Shown here: positions 51,824 through 62,022 of the stretch, piece by piece
Layout of the letters: each line of letters starts with the position of its first letter
Position numbering within the stretch: the stretch's first letter is position 1
Origin: Amaranthus tricolor
Taxonomy: Eukaryota; Streptophyta; Magnoliopsida; Caryophyllales; Amaranthaceae
Direction: 5' to 3'
Assembly (NCBI RefSeq): GCF_026212465.1
Contig: NC_080060.1
Coordinates: 673,501-737,500, forward strand
DNA length: 64,000 nucleotides
Translations under genes and position numbers: made by a program
Notes under the pieces: generated by a model
What the model was told of the DNA's origin: nothing
The model's input: only the letters and a program-made list of their open reading frames with translations
Databases searched by the model: none

Positions 51824-51831
51824 TATAAATA
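51824..51831 (+). promoter_or_regulatory. TATA box for the antisense gene of the retrotransposon
   Basis: TATAAATA in the context GTTATAAATAGGG, 368 bp before the ATG at 52,199 and just after the last spaced motif. The leader that follows is rich in CTTC/GATCTTC repeats and includes a possible 5'UTR donor, CTAAG|GTATTC, near 52,028. Confidence 0.5.
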
Positions 51832-52198
51832 GGGTAGTTGGAATAGTTCCATCTTACCTAATCTTCATTAACTCTTTTCAAATCTTCAAATTGCAAGAGA
51901 GAAAGTAGAGAGAGACGCTTGGACAATCCTCATCCCTCCTTCAAACTTCTGACAAATCCTTCGAAGATCTTCAAGGTTTCTGACAGATCTTCATCAAATT
52001 TCTGACGAATCTTCACATTTCTCTAAGGTATTCAAATTTTTCCCAGATTTTTCGAATTTCTTCAAGTTATTCTTCAAACTGTTCTCGAATTTCTTGAATA
52101 TCTTCAATCTGTTCATGAATGCTAGCCTAGAACTTTGAATTTGTTTATGAATCTAGTCTCCATTCTTTACAAGTTTCGGCTTTTACTTTATTATTATC

Positions 52199-55183
52199 AT
52201 GGATGTCGCGACTACTAACTCAGACACCAACCCTACTAACTTGCCGGAAACTCCTTTGATAGTACGTAGGCGTCTTAATAAAAAGGGTTTACCAATGGAT
52301 GACTCGGATGAAAGTAGTTCAGTGAGAATTACCCCCCATTATGAACCAATAAAAGCTGGGGATGAGTCGTCCGTATCTCCTATATACCCTCCGGAGATTA
52401 TGAAAACTGCTCCTTGGGAAGTGAGCATTGCTTTCTTTCCAAATTACTCGCCGCGAATAAATCCTGACCTAGAAGGGTTATTGTATGTAGATATGGAAAA
52501 CCTTGAAGGATCAGCCGAGTCTTCGGGAAGAGAGAGTGCGGCGCCAGCTCCTCCTCCATTCTACATTCCAGACGGCGGGCCTCTAAATTACTTTATTGAC
52601 GTACAGACTAAGAGAGATCTAGACAACCGTCGGGAGGCCATCTCTCAAAAATGGGGTTTAAAAGATAACATAAATATTATTACCCCGGGGAATTATGACA
52701 CCGTTAGGTTTCCCCCTCCACATTGTATAGCCGTATACTTCCCTTCTTTTGAATTAGGGCTTAGATTTCCTCTTCACCCGTTTTTTAGAGAGGTGTTAGA
52801 GTTTTTGGACGTCTCAGTGCCCGAGTTATACCCGAACGCCTGGGGTTGTATGGTGGCCTTTTTGATCTTGTGTAAAGTTTTGGCCGTGCCACCAACACTC
52901 ACAGCTTTTAGATATATATTCAGAGCCCGCCTATGTAATTCCCAATCATACGGCTGTGGCTGGATTACTTTCACCCATCGTCGAGGACTGAAGATAGTCC
53001 AAGACCTCCCCGATAACCAGAAGGGGTATAGGACAAAATTCGCATACTTATACAACTCAGAGGGATGGAATATCAAGACCTCTTTTGATATAAAGCCCAA
53101 TCTCTCGGGTTTTAATAATGGGATCCCGCAATGTTCCTTTAACGATGCGGTGATCATAGAATATGCAAAGATGGACGTTCAATTGGGAAGGAAACCAATG
53201 AACGTCCAACTTAATTGGATACCTGGTCGTCCTGAGCTGGAGAATGAGAACCTCCTCTCAGCCTTCGGCATTAGCTTGGCTATCGATCGGAGTAAGAGTT
53301 GCCGAGTTTCTTCCTTTCCTTTTCTATAGTACGTTTGACTGTTGCTAACTCATGCTTCTACAGGGATAGCCAAGCAAAATCTTCGAGCCAAGAGTCCTGA
53401 ACTAATGAAGAAATTCAGTGTTCTGAGACTTGCTTCAGGGGCCATCCAGCGGGCCGAGGATAAGCCTCTTCCCCTTCCTCCAAAGGTATATCTCTATACA
53501 AAGTTCTGTTGAAAAAAGATTTGTTGATTCTTCCTAACCTCTTCTTTTGCAGGACTCGGCAACCGTGGAGAAGGGTCTGGAGGACGTGCCTTCGGAGCAA
53601 GAGGCTCTCCGACTTCTTGAAGAAAGAAAGCAGGTTCATATCCCCGATGAATCTGAGAGGGTGGTTCCTCCTCAGACGAGGGGTGCGACAAAAAAGAGTG
53701 GGAAGAAGAAGAGGAAGCGGGATTCTTCTTCCCACAAGGAGAAGTCGGCAAAGAGGCCCTCCGTGGGCGCGGTCCCTACTGCCCGGCCCCTCCAAATAAG
53801 GCCAGTTGAAGAGGAGACCTCGCCCCTTCAAGACTCTCCACGGCCATCTTCAGATAAAGGGAAGGAGAAAATGGGGGAATCTTCCGCGGCTCCCTCCTCT
53901 CAGTATGCCGAGGTTTACCGTCGTCGGGAGGTTTCCCCTTTTCGACGCGACACACCCTTTCCGGAGCTGGGGCATAAGGGCTTAGTAGTCCGCTTTAACA
54001 GGGCGACGTCCAACTTGATCAGCAAAGTGGACGTCGACCTTTTAGAATCTATGCCCCCCCGTGATAGGGTGCGTCAAGCACAAGCTTCGGCGGCGGAGGT
54101 AATAACTTTTAAACTCAGTAATATGATTATTTTTGCTTCCGGATTTCTTTAATAATCGTTCCTTTGCAGGCGTTCATACGGTTGGCCTTTGAACTCGACA
54201 CCAACCGTCAAAGTGCCGCGGACCAGGAAACCATGGCCGCCCTTACCTCCCGCTGCGAAGAGCTGAACGAAGAATTAACAAAACTGCGGGAGGACCTGCC
54301 GAGCCTTAAAGAAAAATTGGCCAAGTGCTCTGAGCTGAAAGAACGCTTGGTCAGAACCGAACAATGGCGGGAAAGGGCGAGGAAGCAGCTGGATCAGATC
54401 GTCGAGAACTTGGATGCTGCTTCCACCAGGTCCGCGAGCATCAGCCATGAGGTCGGCTTGCTGATGGATACTCATGCCAAGCTTGTTCATCAGAACCAGC
54501 AACTAATGCAGCAAGTGTCGGCCGATTCTTCCCACTTCAAAATGATTCTATCCGCGGCTAAAGTATACAAATTGTGCCTAACCAGGAAGGCCCGGATAGC
54601 TCGAGATTGGCTTCTCTCGGATGAGCCGGAAGCGTCGAAGTTTCTTGGAGATCTGACGGCCGAGATGGTGAAGGCCGGAACCATGATTAGTGACGAGAAG
54701 TATCGTCTGGCTGCCGCAGAGTTGGGCATGGATTTTACTTCCCTTCAGCAAACTGCTGAACAAAAGGGGAGTGAAGCCTTGTCCAACCTTGCTCCTGTCT
54801 TGGACGGGGAGTCGGCGGTACTGGTCGACACGGTCTGGGACGCGGCCGAGAAGAGGGCCTGGTCTGAAAAGATAAATGCCGAGGCTGAGAGGGAAGCTTT
54901 AAGTCTCGACTTGGAGCAGCTGGCTCTCTCTTCTCCTCCGGCGTCAGATGTCCCAGAGAACTTGACGCTCTCCAACCTGGAGGTTCTATGCCTTGATCTA
55001 TCGAATCTCATTATTGACGAAGGCCGGAACCTCCAGAGCTTGTCCCGGGAGTTGTCTGAGATCGGAGTGGAGCCGTTCAATGTTGAAGATTATGTCAGCT
55101 TCACCCCGAGTTTTGAAGAGGGAAGGATCGAATCTCCTCCGCCGCCGGGTGAAGATGTCGAGGCCTTTTTTGACGATGTATAA
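52199..55183 (+). CDS. Antisense four-exon gene of the Tat retrotransposon (Transposase_28-like, coiled coil)
   Basis: Exons 52199-53291, 53364-53485, 53553-54098, 54170-55183, each joined by short GT-AG introns (72, 67 and 71 bp). The sum is 2,775 nt, 924 aa, with no internal stop. Residues about 110-330 have the pattern of the 'putative gypsy type transposon' domain (Pfam Transposase_28 as I know it): AVYFPSFELGLRFPLHPFFR, PNAWGCMVAFLILCKVL, WITFTHRRGLKIV. Exon 3 is Ser/Pro-rich with a nuclear-localisation-like KKSGKKKRKRD near 455. Exon 4 is a long charged coiled coil with an acidic tail. Antisense ORFs at this position are known from Tat-lineage elements; their function is not established. 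The minus-strand gag-pol runs the other way, so the two transcripts converge. Confidence 0.85.
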
Positions 55184-55416
55184 TCTTGTATTTTAGTAAC
55201 CTTGTTTTTTGTAAACATTCAACTATATTTTGAATATTCGATGTATATATTCCTGATTTTTCGTGATATCCATGCTTCTATTTGTTGAGCCATGGCTTCT
55301 TTCTTCTGAGGCCGCGGAATACTACTTAAAGGACGTGATTTTTCGATGTCACGTATAGGCGACATCAAGGAAATTTGGACTTAGAATATTTTCAGCCTTC
55401 AGACCCCAGTAGGGGG

Positions 55417-56230
55417 GTCCGACTTGTCGATGTCCCGGTCGCGGGTAACCTTTTTGGGAGACTTGGATTTTTTTTTTGAACTCAGGGACCCCAAACTGGG
55501 GGTCCGACTTATCGACGTCCCGGTTGGGAAACATCTTTTAGAATATTTCGAACTAGGGGGACCCCAAACTGGGGGTCCGACTTATCGATGTTCCGGTTAG
55601 GAAACATCATTGTAAAGACTTAGAATGTTTTGAACTAGGGGACCCCAAACTGGGGGTCCGACTTATCGATGTCCCGGTTGGGAAACATCATTGTAAAAAC
55701 TTAGAATATTTTGAACTAGGGGACCCCAAACTGGGGGTCCGACTTATCGATGTCCCGGTTGGGAAACATCATTGTAAAAACTTAGAATGTTTTGAACTAG
55801 GGGACCCCAAACTGGGGGTCCGACTTATCGATGTCCCGGTTGGGAAACATCATTGTAAAAACTTAGAATGTTTTGAACTAGGGGACCCCAAACTGGGGGT
55901 CCGACTTATCGATGTCCCGGTTGGGAAACATCATTGTAAAAACTTAGAATGTTTTGAACTAGGGGACCCCAAACTGGGGGTCCGACTTATCGATGTCCCG
56001 GTTGGGAAACATCATTGTAAAAACTTAGAATATTTTGAACTAGGGGACCCCAAACTGGGGGTCCGACTTATCGATGTCCCGGTTGGGAAACATCATTGTA
56101 AAAACTTAGAATATTTTGAATTAGGGGGACCCCAAACTGAGGGTCCGACTTGTCGAAGTCATAGGTTCGTTAGTGACTTAGAATAACTTGATAATGGGAC
56201 CTCTCTCAAGGGGTCCGACTTTTGGATATT
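55417..56230 (+). repeat. 81-bp tandem array carrying the GTCCGACTTATCGA motif
   Basis: Motif starts at 55,417, 55,502, 55,575, 55,656, 55,737, 55,818, 55,899, 55,980, 56,061, 56,143 and 56,213. From 55,575 to 56,061 the period is exactly 81 bp and the copies are nearly identical (unit includes GGGACCCCAAACTGGGGGTC, CGATGTCCCGGTTGGGAAAC and ATCATTGTAAAAACTTAGAA). The outer copies diverge. The array fills the gap between the end of the antisense gene and the end of pol. Confidence 0.97.
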
Positions 56231-56447
56231 ACTGATTTAATAAGATTTGCAATAGATTTTTACCAAATAGTTGCGAACATAGGTGCCAGATAATCTGAAA
56301 TTGAAATTGAAACTTCTGTTATAAAGGATTGATAAGAATACAAAAGTGAATTCGAATGACAACGCAACTACGTTGCGGGATGAGTGTAGTCGCGGATTGA
56401 TGCTGCTAACACTGATACTAGTAACTGATTGCCCCTTGCAAATTTTA

Positions 56448-59400
56448 TTAAATGTAGAATTTCTTTAGGTGGTCTCCATTCCATGGACGGGGTAGTTTTT
56501 TCCCTTTCATGTCTTCTAGTTCGAAAGTTCCCGGTTTGATGATGCGGGTGACTTTGAAAGGGCCGTCCCATTTGGCTCCTAACTTTCCTTTTTCCACGAT
56601 CTTTCCCGTAGCTTCTATTTTTCGAAGGACCAAATCACCCATTTGAATGCGTCTGGTTTTTACGTGGCGATTGAAGCTACGGATCATCTTCTGTTTTTGT
56701 GCTATTGATCTCAGCATCGCGTTTCCTCTTGTTTCCGGCAGCAGATCTAAGTTTGCTCTTTTTCCTTCCTCATTTTCGTCGTGTGAGTAGTAGGTGACCC
56801 TTGTAGAGGGTATGCCTATTTCAACTGGGAGCACGGCTTCAGATCCATATACTAAAGAGAAAGGTGTATGCCCCGTTGCGTCTTTGATGGTTGTTCGGCT
56901 TGCCCATAAGATGCCTGGTAGTTCTTCATCCCAATTACCTTTGACTCCCTCTATCTTCTTCTTAATGCCATTCAGGATCTCTTTGTTTGCGGACTCCACT
57001 TGACCGTTAGTTTGCGGCCTGGATACTGAACTGAATCTGATTTGGATGTTAAATTTGTCGCAGTACTCGATAGTGTTCTTGCTGACGAACTGCCTTCCAT
57101 TATCTGTTATGATCACCCGGGGGATGCCGTACCTTGTGATGATATTTCTCCATATAAACTGACAGACTTGTTTGTCCGTGATTGAACTAAGGGCTTCCGC
57201 TTCTACATATTTTGTGAAATAATCAATGGCCACAATGATGAATTTGCGTTGCCCTTTTGCCGGAGGGAAGGGACCAAGGAGGTCCATGCCCCACTTGTCG
57301 AAAGGCAAGACGGCTTGTATGGCAGTCAAGTAATTAGACGGCTTCCTTCCTATCTTTGAATGGTATTGGCATTCAGGACATCTCTTGATCAAGTATTCCG
57401 CGTCTTCTCGGAGTGAGGGCCAATAATATCCATTTCTCAGGACTTTCCCGATGACAGTTCGCACTCCCTGATGTATACCGCATCCTCCTTCATGTATTTC
57501 GCGAAGGATATAGTTTCCTTCTTCAGGGGATACACATTTCAGGAGGGGGTGTGTATACGACTTCTTGTAGAGCGTTCCTTCGTGGAGTTCGAACCATCTT
57601 GCTTTCTTCTGGAGCATATTGGCCTGGCTTTTATCTTGGGGAAGCGTCTGATTTCGCAAATATTCGATGTACGGTTCCATCCATGTATCTGATCTGTCGA
57701 TGGTGTTGACCATGAAGTTGATGCTGGGATTAGGAAGTACTTCCCAGATAATGTCTCGAGCCGCGGATGTTTCTGCTGAGCTGGCCAGTTTTGCTAGAGA
57801 ATCAGCTTGTGCGTTCTGGGATCTTGGAATGTGCTCCAATGTGAACTTGTCGAATTTTTGAACAAATTCTTTCACCTGCTGCAAATACATCTTCATGCTA
57901 TCATCCTTTGCTTCGAATTCTCCGTTGACTTGTCCCACGATCAATTGGGAGTCAGAGAAAGCGGACAAGTTTTTCGCTCCCGCTTCGTAGCAAATTCTCA
58001 ATCCCATCAATAATGCTTCATATTCTGCCTCGTTGTTAGATGCTGCGAACTCGAACCTGACTGCTCTTTCCATACGGACCCCCGCGGAAGACATGATGAG
58101 GAGTCCAGCTCCACTAGCTGATTGTGTTGAGGACCCATCTACATACAACTTCCACTTCTGATTGGGTTCAGGATGACAGGGGAAGGTACTTTCAGCAATG
58201 AAATCAGCCAGAGCTTGAGCTTTGATTGCCGTTCGAGGCTCGTATTCGATACCGAAATCCGCTAGCTGGTTTGCCCAATCTGTGACGCGGCTTGACTTGT
58301 TTTTTCCTTCCAGTATCTTTTTCAAAGGTTGATCAGTCCGGATGATGATCTGATGGGATTGAAAGTAGGGCTTCAATTTTCTGCTTGCCATAACGATTGC
58401 GAATATGACTTTTTCGACTTCGCCGTAGTTTCCCTCAGAGCCGCGGAATGCATGACTCACGTAGTATACGGGAAACTGTTTCTTTTCCCTTTCCGCAATC
58501 AGTACTCCGGATAACGAATACTCGGAGACAGAAACATATAGGACTAGTTTCTCCCCTTTGATGGGAGAAACTAGTTTCGGTAATGTGGACAGGTGTTCTT
58601 TGAGTTGGCGAAAGGACTCTTCTGCTTCTGCTGTCCACTCGAACTTCTGTTGTTTTATTGTTTTAAAGAAGGGGGAACATTTATCCGCAGACTTGGAAAG
58701 GAATCTTCCGAGAGCGGCTATGCACCCCGTGAGTTTTTGTACTTCTTTCACTGAGGTGGGGGATCTCATGTTTTGTAAGGCCTGGATCTTATCGGGATTT
58801 GCTTCAATGCCCCGCTCGTCTACCAGAAAGCCGAGGCACTTACCTCCGGTAACTCCAAACACGCACTTGTCGGGATTAAGCTTCATTTGGTGTTTTTGAA
58901 GGGTAAGGAAGGTTTCTCGTAAGTCCGCGGCGTGCTGACTTGCTTGTTTGCTCTTTGTGATCATATCATCCACATATACTTCTAAATTCCGTCCAATCTG
59001 AGATTGGAAGACCTTGTTGACCATCCTCTGATAAGTTGCTCCCGCGTTTTTTAATCCGAAGGGCATGACCTTGTAGCAATAGACCCCTGTGCTAGTAATG
59101 AAGGCCGTGTGAGGTTGATCTTCGGTGGCCAATGGGATCTGATGATAGCCGGCGTTGGCATCCATGAAGCTTAATAATGCATGGCCTGCCGTAGAGTCGA
59201 CCAGACGATCTATCTTTGGAAGTGGATAATCGTCTTTGGGGCATGCCTTATTCAGGTCCGTGAAGTCGACACACATCCTCCATTTACCATTTGGTTTTTT
59301 TACCAGAACAACGTTGGATAGCCACTCTGAGTATTGGCATTCTTTGATAAATCCGGCTCTTAATAACTTCTCAACTTCCTCCTTTGCGGCCTCAGTCCGC

Positions 59401-61985
59401 TCTCTTCCTTGATGTCGTAGCTTTTGTTTCACGGGTTTATGGCCTGGTTTGATGTCAAGTTTATGACACGCGACACTGGTAGGGATGCCAGGCATTTCTT
59501 CCGTGCAAAAAGCAAAGACGTCGCGGAATTCAGCAATGGTGGCCACTATGTCCTGCTTGACCGTGTCAGGAAGATCTTTCCCTATCTTGATTTGTTTCCC
59601 CTTGAACATATCTACTTCCTCGTATCGTTCTATGGGGCGGGGCCTTTCATGCGTGTTGGGATTGTCCCTGTATACGCTCATGACAGCGGGGACCTTGTCT
59701 TCCCTCTTTCTTTTTGCAGGTGTCTCGGAAGACCTGCGCTTCAGGGTGTTAACGAGGCATTGGCGAGCCGTCACCTGGTCTCCTTTCAGAATGCCAACTT
59801 GCCCGTTATCTGTTTCGAATTGCAGCAGGAGTTGATGGGGAAAGATGGCTGCCTTGATCTTGTTAATGAGTGGGAGCCCCATGATGGCATTGTAGGGAAA
59901 GTTGAGATCTACCACTGTGAACCGTATGGGCATGGTACGGCTTTCATTTTTCTCCCCTACCCGTACGGGGAGAATGATCGTTCCCAACGGAATGACCTGA
60001 CTCCCTCCAAACCCAATCAGTGGTTTGTCTAGGGGTTGCAAGTGCTTCTCCTCGAACTTCATCTTTCTCAAGCATTCCATTGTAATAAGATCAGCCGTGC
60101 TTCCCGTATCTACCAGCACCCGTCTGACTTTCATTTGCCCGATTTTAAGAGTGACTACCAGGGGGTCGGTATGGGGTTGTTGCAGCGGCTGGGAAGTCGT
60201 GGCATCGAACTTCATGACCGGTCCTTTAGATGCGGCCATGGGAGGTCCTTTCAGCAAAGTGTGGACGCTGTTTTTTGCCGCGCGGATAGTGGGATATTCC
60301 TCAGTGTATCCCCCAAAAATTATGTTGATAGTTCCTTGGGTGTCGGAACTTTCGCGTCTGGCTTCGTTCCTCTTGGGGGATCGGCGTTTTTGTTGCCATG
60401 GCCTCCTTTCTCCTTCTCTTCCAGCATCATAATCTCTCCTGTTGATGAACCTGGACAGTTTTCCCTCGTCGGCCAACTGATGCAAGATGCGCTTTAGTTC
60501 GCGGCATTGTGCCAGAGTATGGCCGTGTTCTTTGTGGTAGTCACACCACAGATTATAGTTGCGCCTATCAGAGGGGGTGGTAACAGGAGGTGGAGCCGGC
60601 AATTGATCTCGAACAGCGAAGAAAATGTCCCTCCTGTTTCGATTGAACATTGGGTCGTTGCCTCCATCCCCCAGATTCCGCGTCCTAGTCTCCCCTCCTG
60701 CTACATATACCTGTCTGGCTCGTGGAGGTCCCATATCAGATGGTGGGCCAGGACGACGCGGCATGTAATTCTTCCCCCTTGGAGAATGTTCCTCTCTACG
60801 TCGTGAGGATTGAAGAGAGGATCCGGCTTCCTTCTTTTCGGATTTACGCCGTTTCGGGTCATGGGCCTGACATATCTCCGAGGCCGTGACGTAGCTTTGG
60901 CATTGTTTCATGGCCTCTGCATACGTTTTTACTTGACTTTCAACCAACTGGAACTTCAGCCGTTGAGCCTTCATTCCGTTGATTAGGGCGTTTAGCGCAA
61001 CTGACTCCTCCAAATCAGTTACTTCCAGCACTGCCTCATGGAATTTCTTGAGATAAGAGGATATGGATTCTCCTTCCAACTGAGTGACACTAAGCAGGTG
61101 GAAGTTTGATTTCTCCTGCCTTTTTGAGGCTACAAAATGACCCAAGAACTTGTCCTCTAGTTGGGCAAACTTGTGGATGCTTCCTCCGGGAAGGGAGGTG
61201 TACCATGTCAAAGCTACTCTTGTAAGAGTAGTTGGAAAGAACTTACACCATAACGATGAGTTGGTGGTGTATAACAGCATAAGATTCTTATACGCCGTCA
61301 TGTGCTCCTGTGGGCATGACGTGCCATCGAAAGCAGCCATGTTTGGTACCTTTATTTTCCCGGGATTGGGTGTATTTAGTATCTCCATGGCCAGGGGGGA
61401 GACTAATGATATGGGTTCTTCGGGGAGGACACTCTTGGTGGCCTCATTCCGCGGCATGGTGGCGGAAATGAGGGGGCGGCTAGAACCAGCGAGTTCCGCC
61501 TTCTTTCTTTCCTCCTTTCTTTTATCTGACAGGGACTGGACGCTCTCGGACGTTTTTCGTTTTTTGCTCTCTAGGAAAGTTCGAGCATCTGGAGTGGCGG
61601 TTTTGGAGTCGCCATCTCGTGTATCTGTGGTGCCAGGGTGTGGATAAGTCTTGGACCTTTCCCGCCTGTTCTTGTTGCGTCTGCTTGAGTGGGAAGTCCT
61701 CGAGTTCCCTTCTTGAGATTCATGGGATTTTGGTATCTCAGGATGGGGCTCGATTCGTTCCTCCAGGTTTTTTATCTGTGCAGCCATATCTTCCAGTACT
61801 CGTTGCTGAGTAGGGGTATTGTTTATGACGGCACGAAGTTGTTCAGAGAACGCGGCCGTGAGATTTCGTGCAAGCATGTCCAGATCACGACGGGTCACGG
61901 CTTGATTGTTAGCGTGACCTGCGGAAGTGTCTGTATCTGTGCTATGCACTGTTGCAGTTTGTGTAGGATTCTTTTTAGGAGCCAT
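56448..61985 (-). CDS. Ty3/gypsy (Tat lineage) gag-pol polyprotein
   Basis: A single 1,845-codon frame from ATG at 61,985 (MAPKKNPTQT). The frame stays open upstream to 62,192 inside the LTR, but that part contains the primer site and is not taken as coding. Order: gag capsid (about 235-330), a CDYHKEHGHTLAQC knuckle near 480, protease (LVDTGSTADL, near 623), reverse transcriptase (about 860-1050, active site YVDDM near 1000), RNase H (about 1140-1260), a second archaeal-type RNase H (from about 1278, KLYVDGSS, NNEAEYEALL, SDSQLIVGQV), then integrase with its HHCC finger (from about 1497, CPEC) and DDE core (MDLLG, ITDNGRQF, NGQVESANKE). No stop or frameshift breaks it. No chromodomain is seen, in keeping with Tat rather than chromovirus elements. 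Confidence 0.97.
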   Translation of the reverse strand: MAPKKNPTQTATVHSTDTDTSAGHANNQAVTRRDLDMLARNLTAAFSEQLRAVINNTPTQQRVLEDMAAQIKNLEERIEPHPEIPKSHESQEGNSRTSHSSRRNKNRRERSKTYPHPGTTDTRDGDSKTATPDARTFLESKKRKTSESVQSLSDKRKEERKKAELAGSSRPLISATMPRNEATKSVLPEEPISLVSPLAMEILNTPNPGKIKVPNMAAFDGTSCPQEHMTAYKNLMLLYTTNSSLWCKFFPTTLTRVALTWYTSLPGGSIHKFAQLEDKFLGHFVASKRQEKSNFHLLSVTQLEGESISSYLKKFHEAVLEVTDLEESVALNALINGMKAQRLKFQLVESQVKTYAEAMKQCQSYVTASEICQAHDPKRRKSEKKEAGSSLQSSRRREEHSPRGKNYMPRRPGPPSDMGPPRARQVYVAGGETRTRNLGDGGNDPMFNRNRRDIFFAVRDQLPAPPPVTTPSDRRNYNLWCDYHKEHGHTLAQCRELKRILHQLADEGKLSRFINRRDYDAGREGERRPWQQKRRSPKRNEARRESSDTQGTINIIFGGYTEEYPTIRAAKNSVHTLLKGPPMAASKGPVMKFDATTSQPLQQPHTDPLVVTLKIGQMKVRRVLVDTGSTADLITMECLRKMKFEEKHLQPLDKPLIGFGGSQVIPLGTIILPVRVGEKNESRTMPIRFTVVDLNFPYNAIMGLPLINKIKAAIFPHQLLLQFETDNGQVGILKGDQVTARQCLVNTLKRRSSETPAKRKREDKVPAVMSVYRDNPNTHERPRPIERYEEVDMFKGKQIKIGKDLPDTVKQDIVATIAEFRDVFAFCTEEMPGIPTSVACHKLDIKPGHKPVKQKLRHQGRERTEAAKEEVEKLLRAGFIKECQYSEWLSNVVLVKKPNGKWRMCVDFTDLNKACPKDDYPLPKIDRLVDSTAGHALLSFMDANAGYHQIPLATEDQPHTAFITSTGVYCYKVMPFGLKNAGATYQRMVNKVFQSQIGRNLEVYVDDMITKSKQASQHAADLRETFLTLQKHQMKLNPDKCVFGVTGGKCLGFLVDERGIEANPDKIQALQNMRSPTSVKEVQKLTGCIAALGRFLSKSADKCSPFFKTIKQQKFEWTAEAEESFRQLKEHLSTLPKLVSPIKGEKLVLYVSVSEYSLSGVLIAEREKKQFPVYYVSHAFRGSEGNYGEVEKVIFAIVMASRKLKPYFQSHQIIIRTDQPLKKILEGKNKSSRVTDWANQLADFGIEYEPRTAIKAQALADFIAESTFPCHPEPNQKWKLYVDGSSTQSASGAGLLIMSSAGVRMERAVRFEFAASNNEAEYEALLMGLRICYEAGAKNLSAFSDSQLIVGQVNGEFEAKDDSMKMYLQQVKEFVQKFDKFTLEHIPRSQNAQADSLAKLASSAETSAARDIIWEVLPNPSINFMVNTIDRSDTWMEPYIEYLRNQTLPQDKSQANMLQKKARWFELHEGTLYKKSYTHPLLKCVSPEEGNYILREIHEGGCGIHQGVRTVIGKVLRNGYYWPSLREDAEYLIKRCPECQYHSKIGRKPSNYLTAIQAVLPFDKWGMDLLGPFPPAKGQRKFIIVAIDYFTKYVEAEALSSITDKQVCQFIWRNIITRYGIPRVIITDNGRQFVSKNTIEYCDKFNIQIRFSSVSRPQTNGQVESANKEILNGIKKKIEGVKGNWDEELPGILWASRTTIKDATGHTPFSLVYGSEAVLPVEIGIPSTRVTYYSHDENEEGKRANLDLLPETRGNAMLRSIAQKQKMIRSFNRHVKTRRIQMGDLVLRKIEATGKIVEKGKLGAKWDGPFKVTRIIKPGTFELEDMKGKKLPRPWNGDHLKKFYI

Positions 61986-62001
61986 GACTTTTTGTTTCAA
62001 C

Positions 62002-62019
62002 TCCCCACAGACGGCGCCA
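62002..62019 (-). other. Primer-binding site of the retrotransposon
   Basis: Directly inside the 5' LTR, after GTT, the minus strand reads TGGCGCCGTCTGTGGGGA. The first nine bases match the 3' end complement of plant tRNA-Asp (TGGCGCCGT...), used by many plant Ty3/gypsy elements. The remainder deviates, so the tRNA assignment is tentative. Confidence 0.6.
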
Positions 62020-62022
62020 AAC

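Noticed and set aside
55417..56230. Regularly spaced repeats resembling a CRISPR array
   Set aside because: The units are contiguous 81-bp tandem copies without variable spacers, in a plant retrotransposon.
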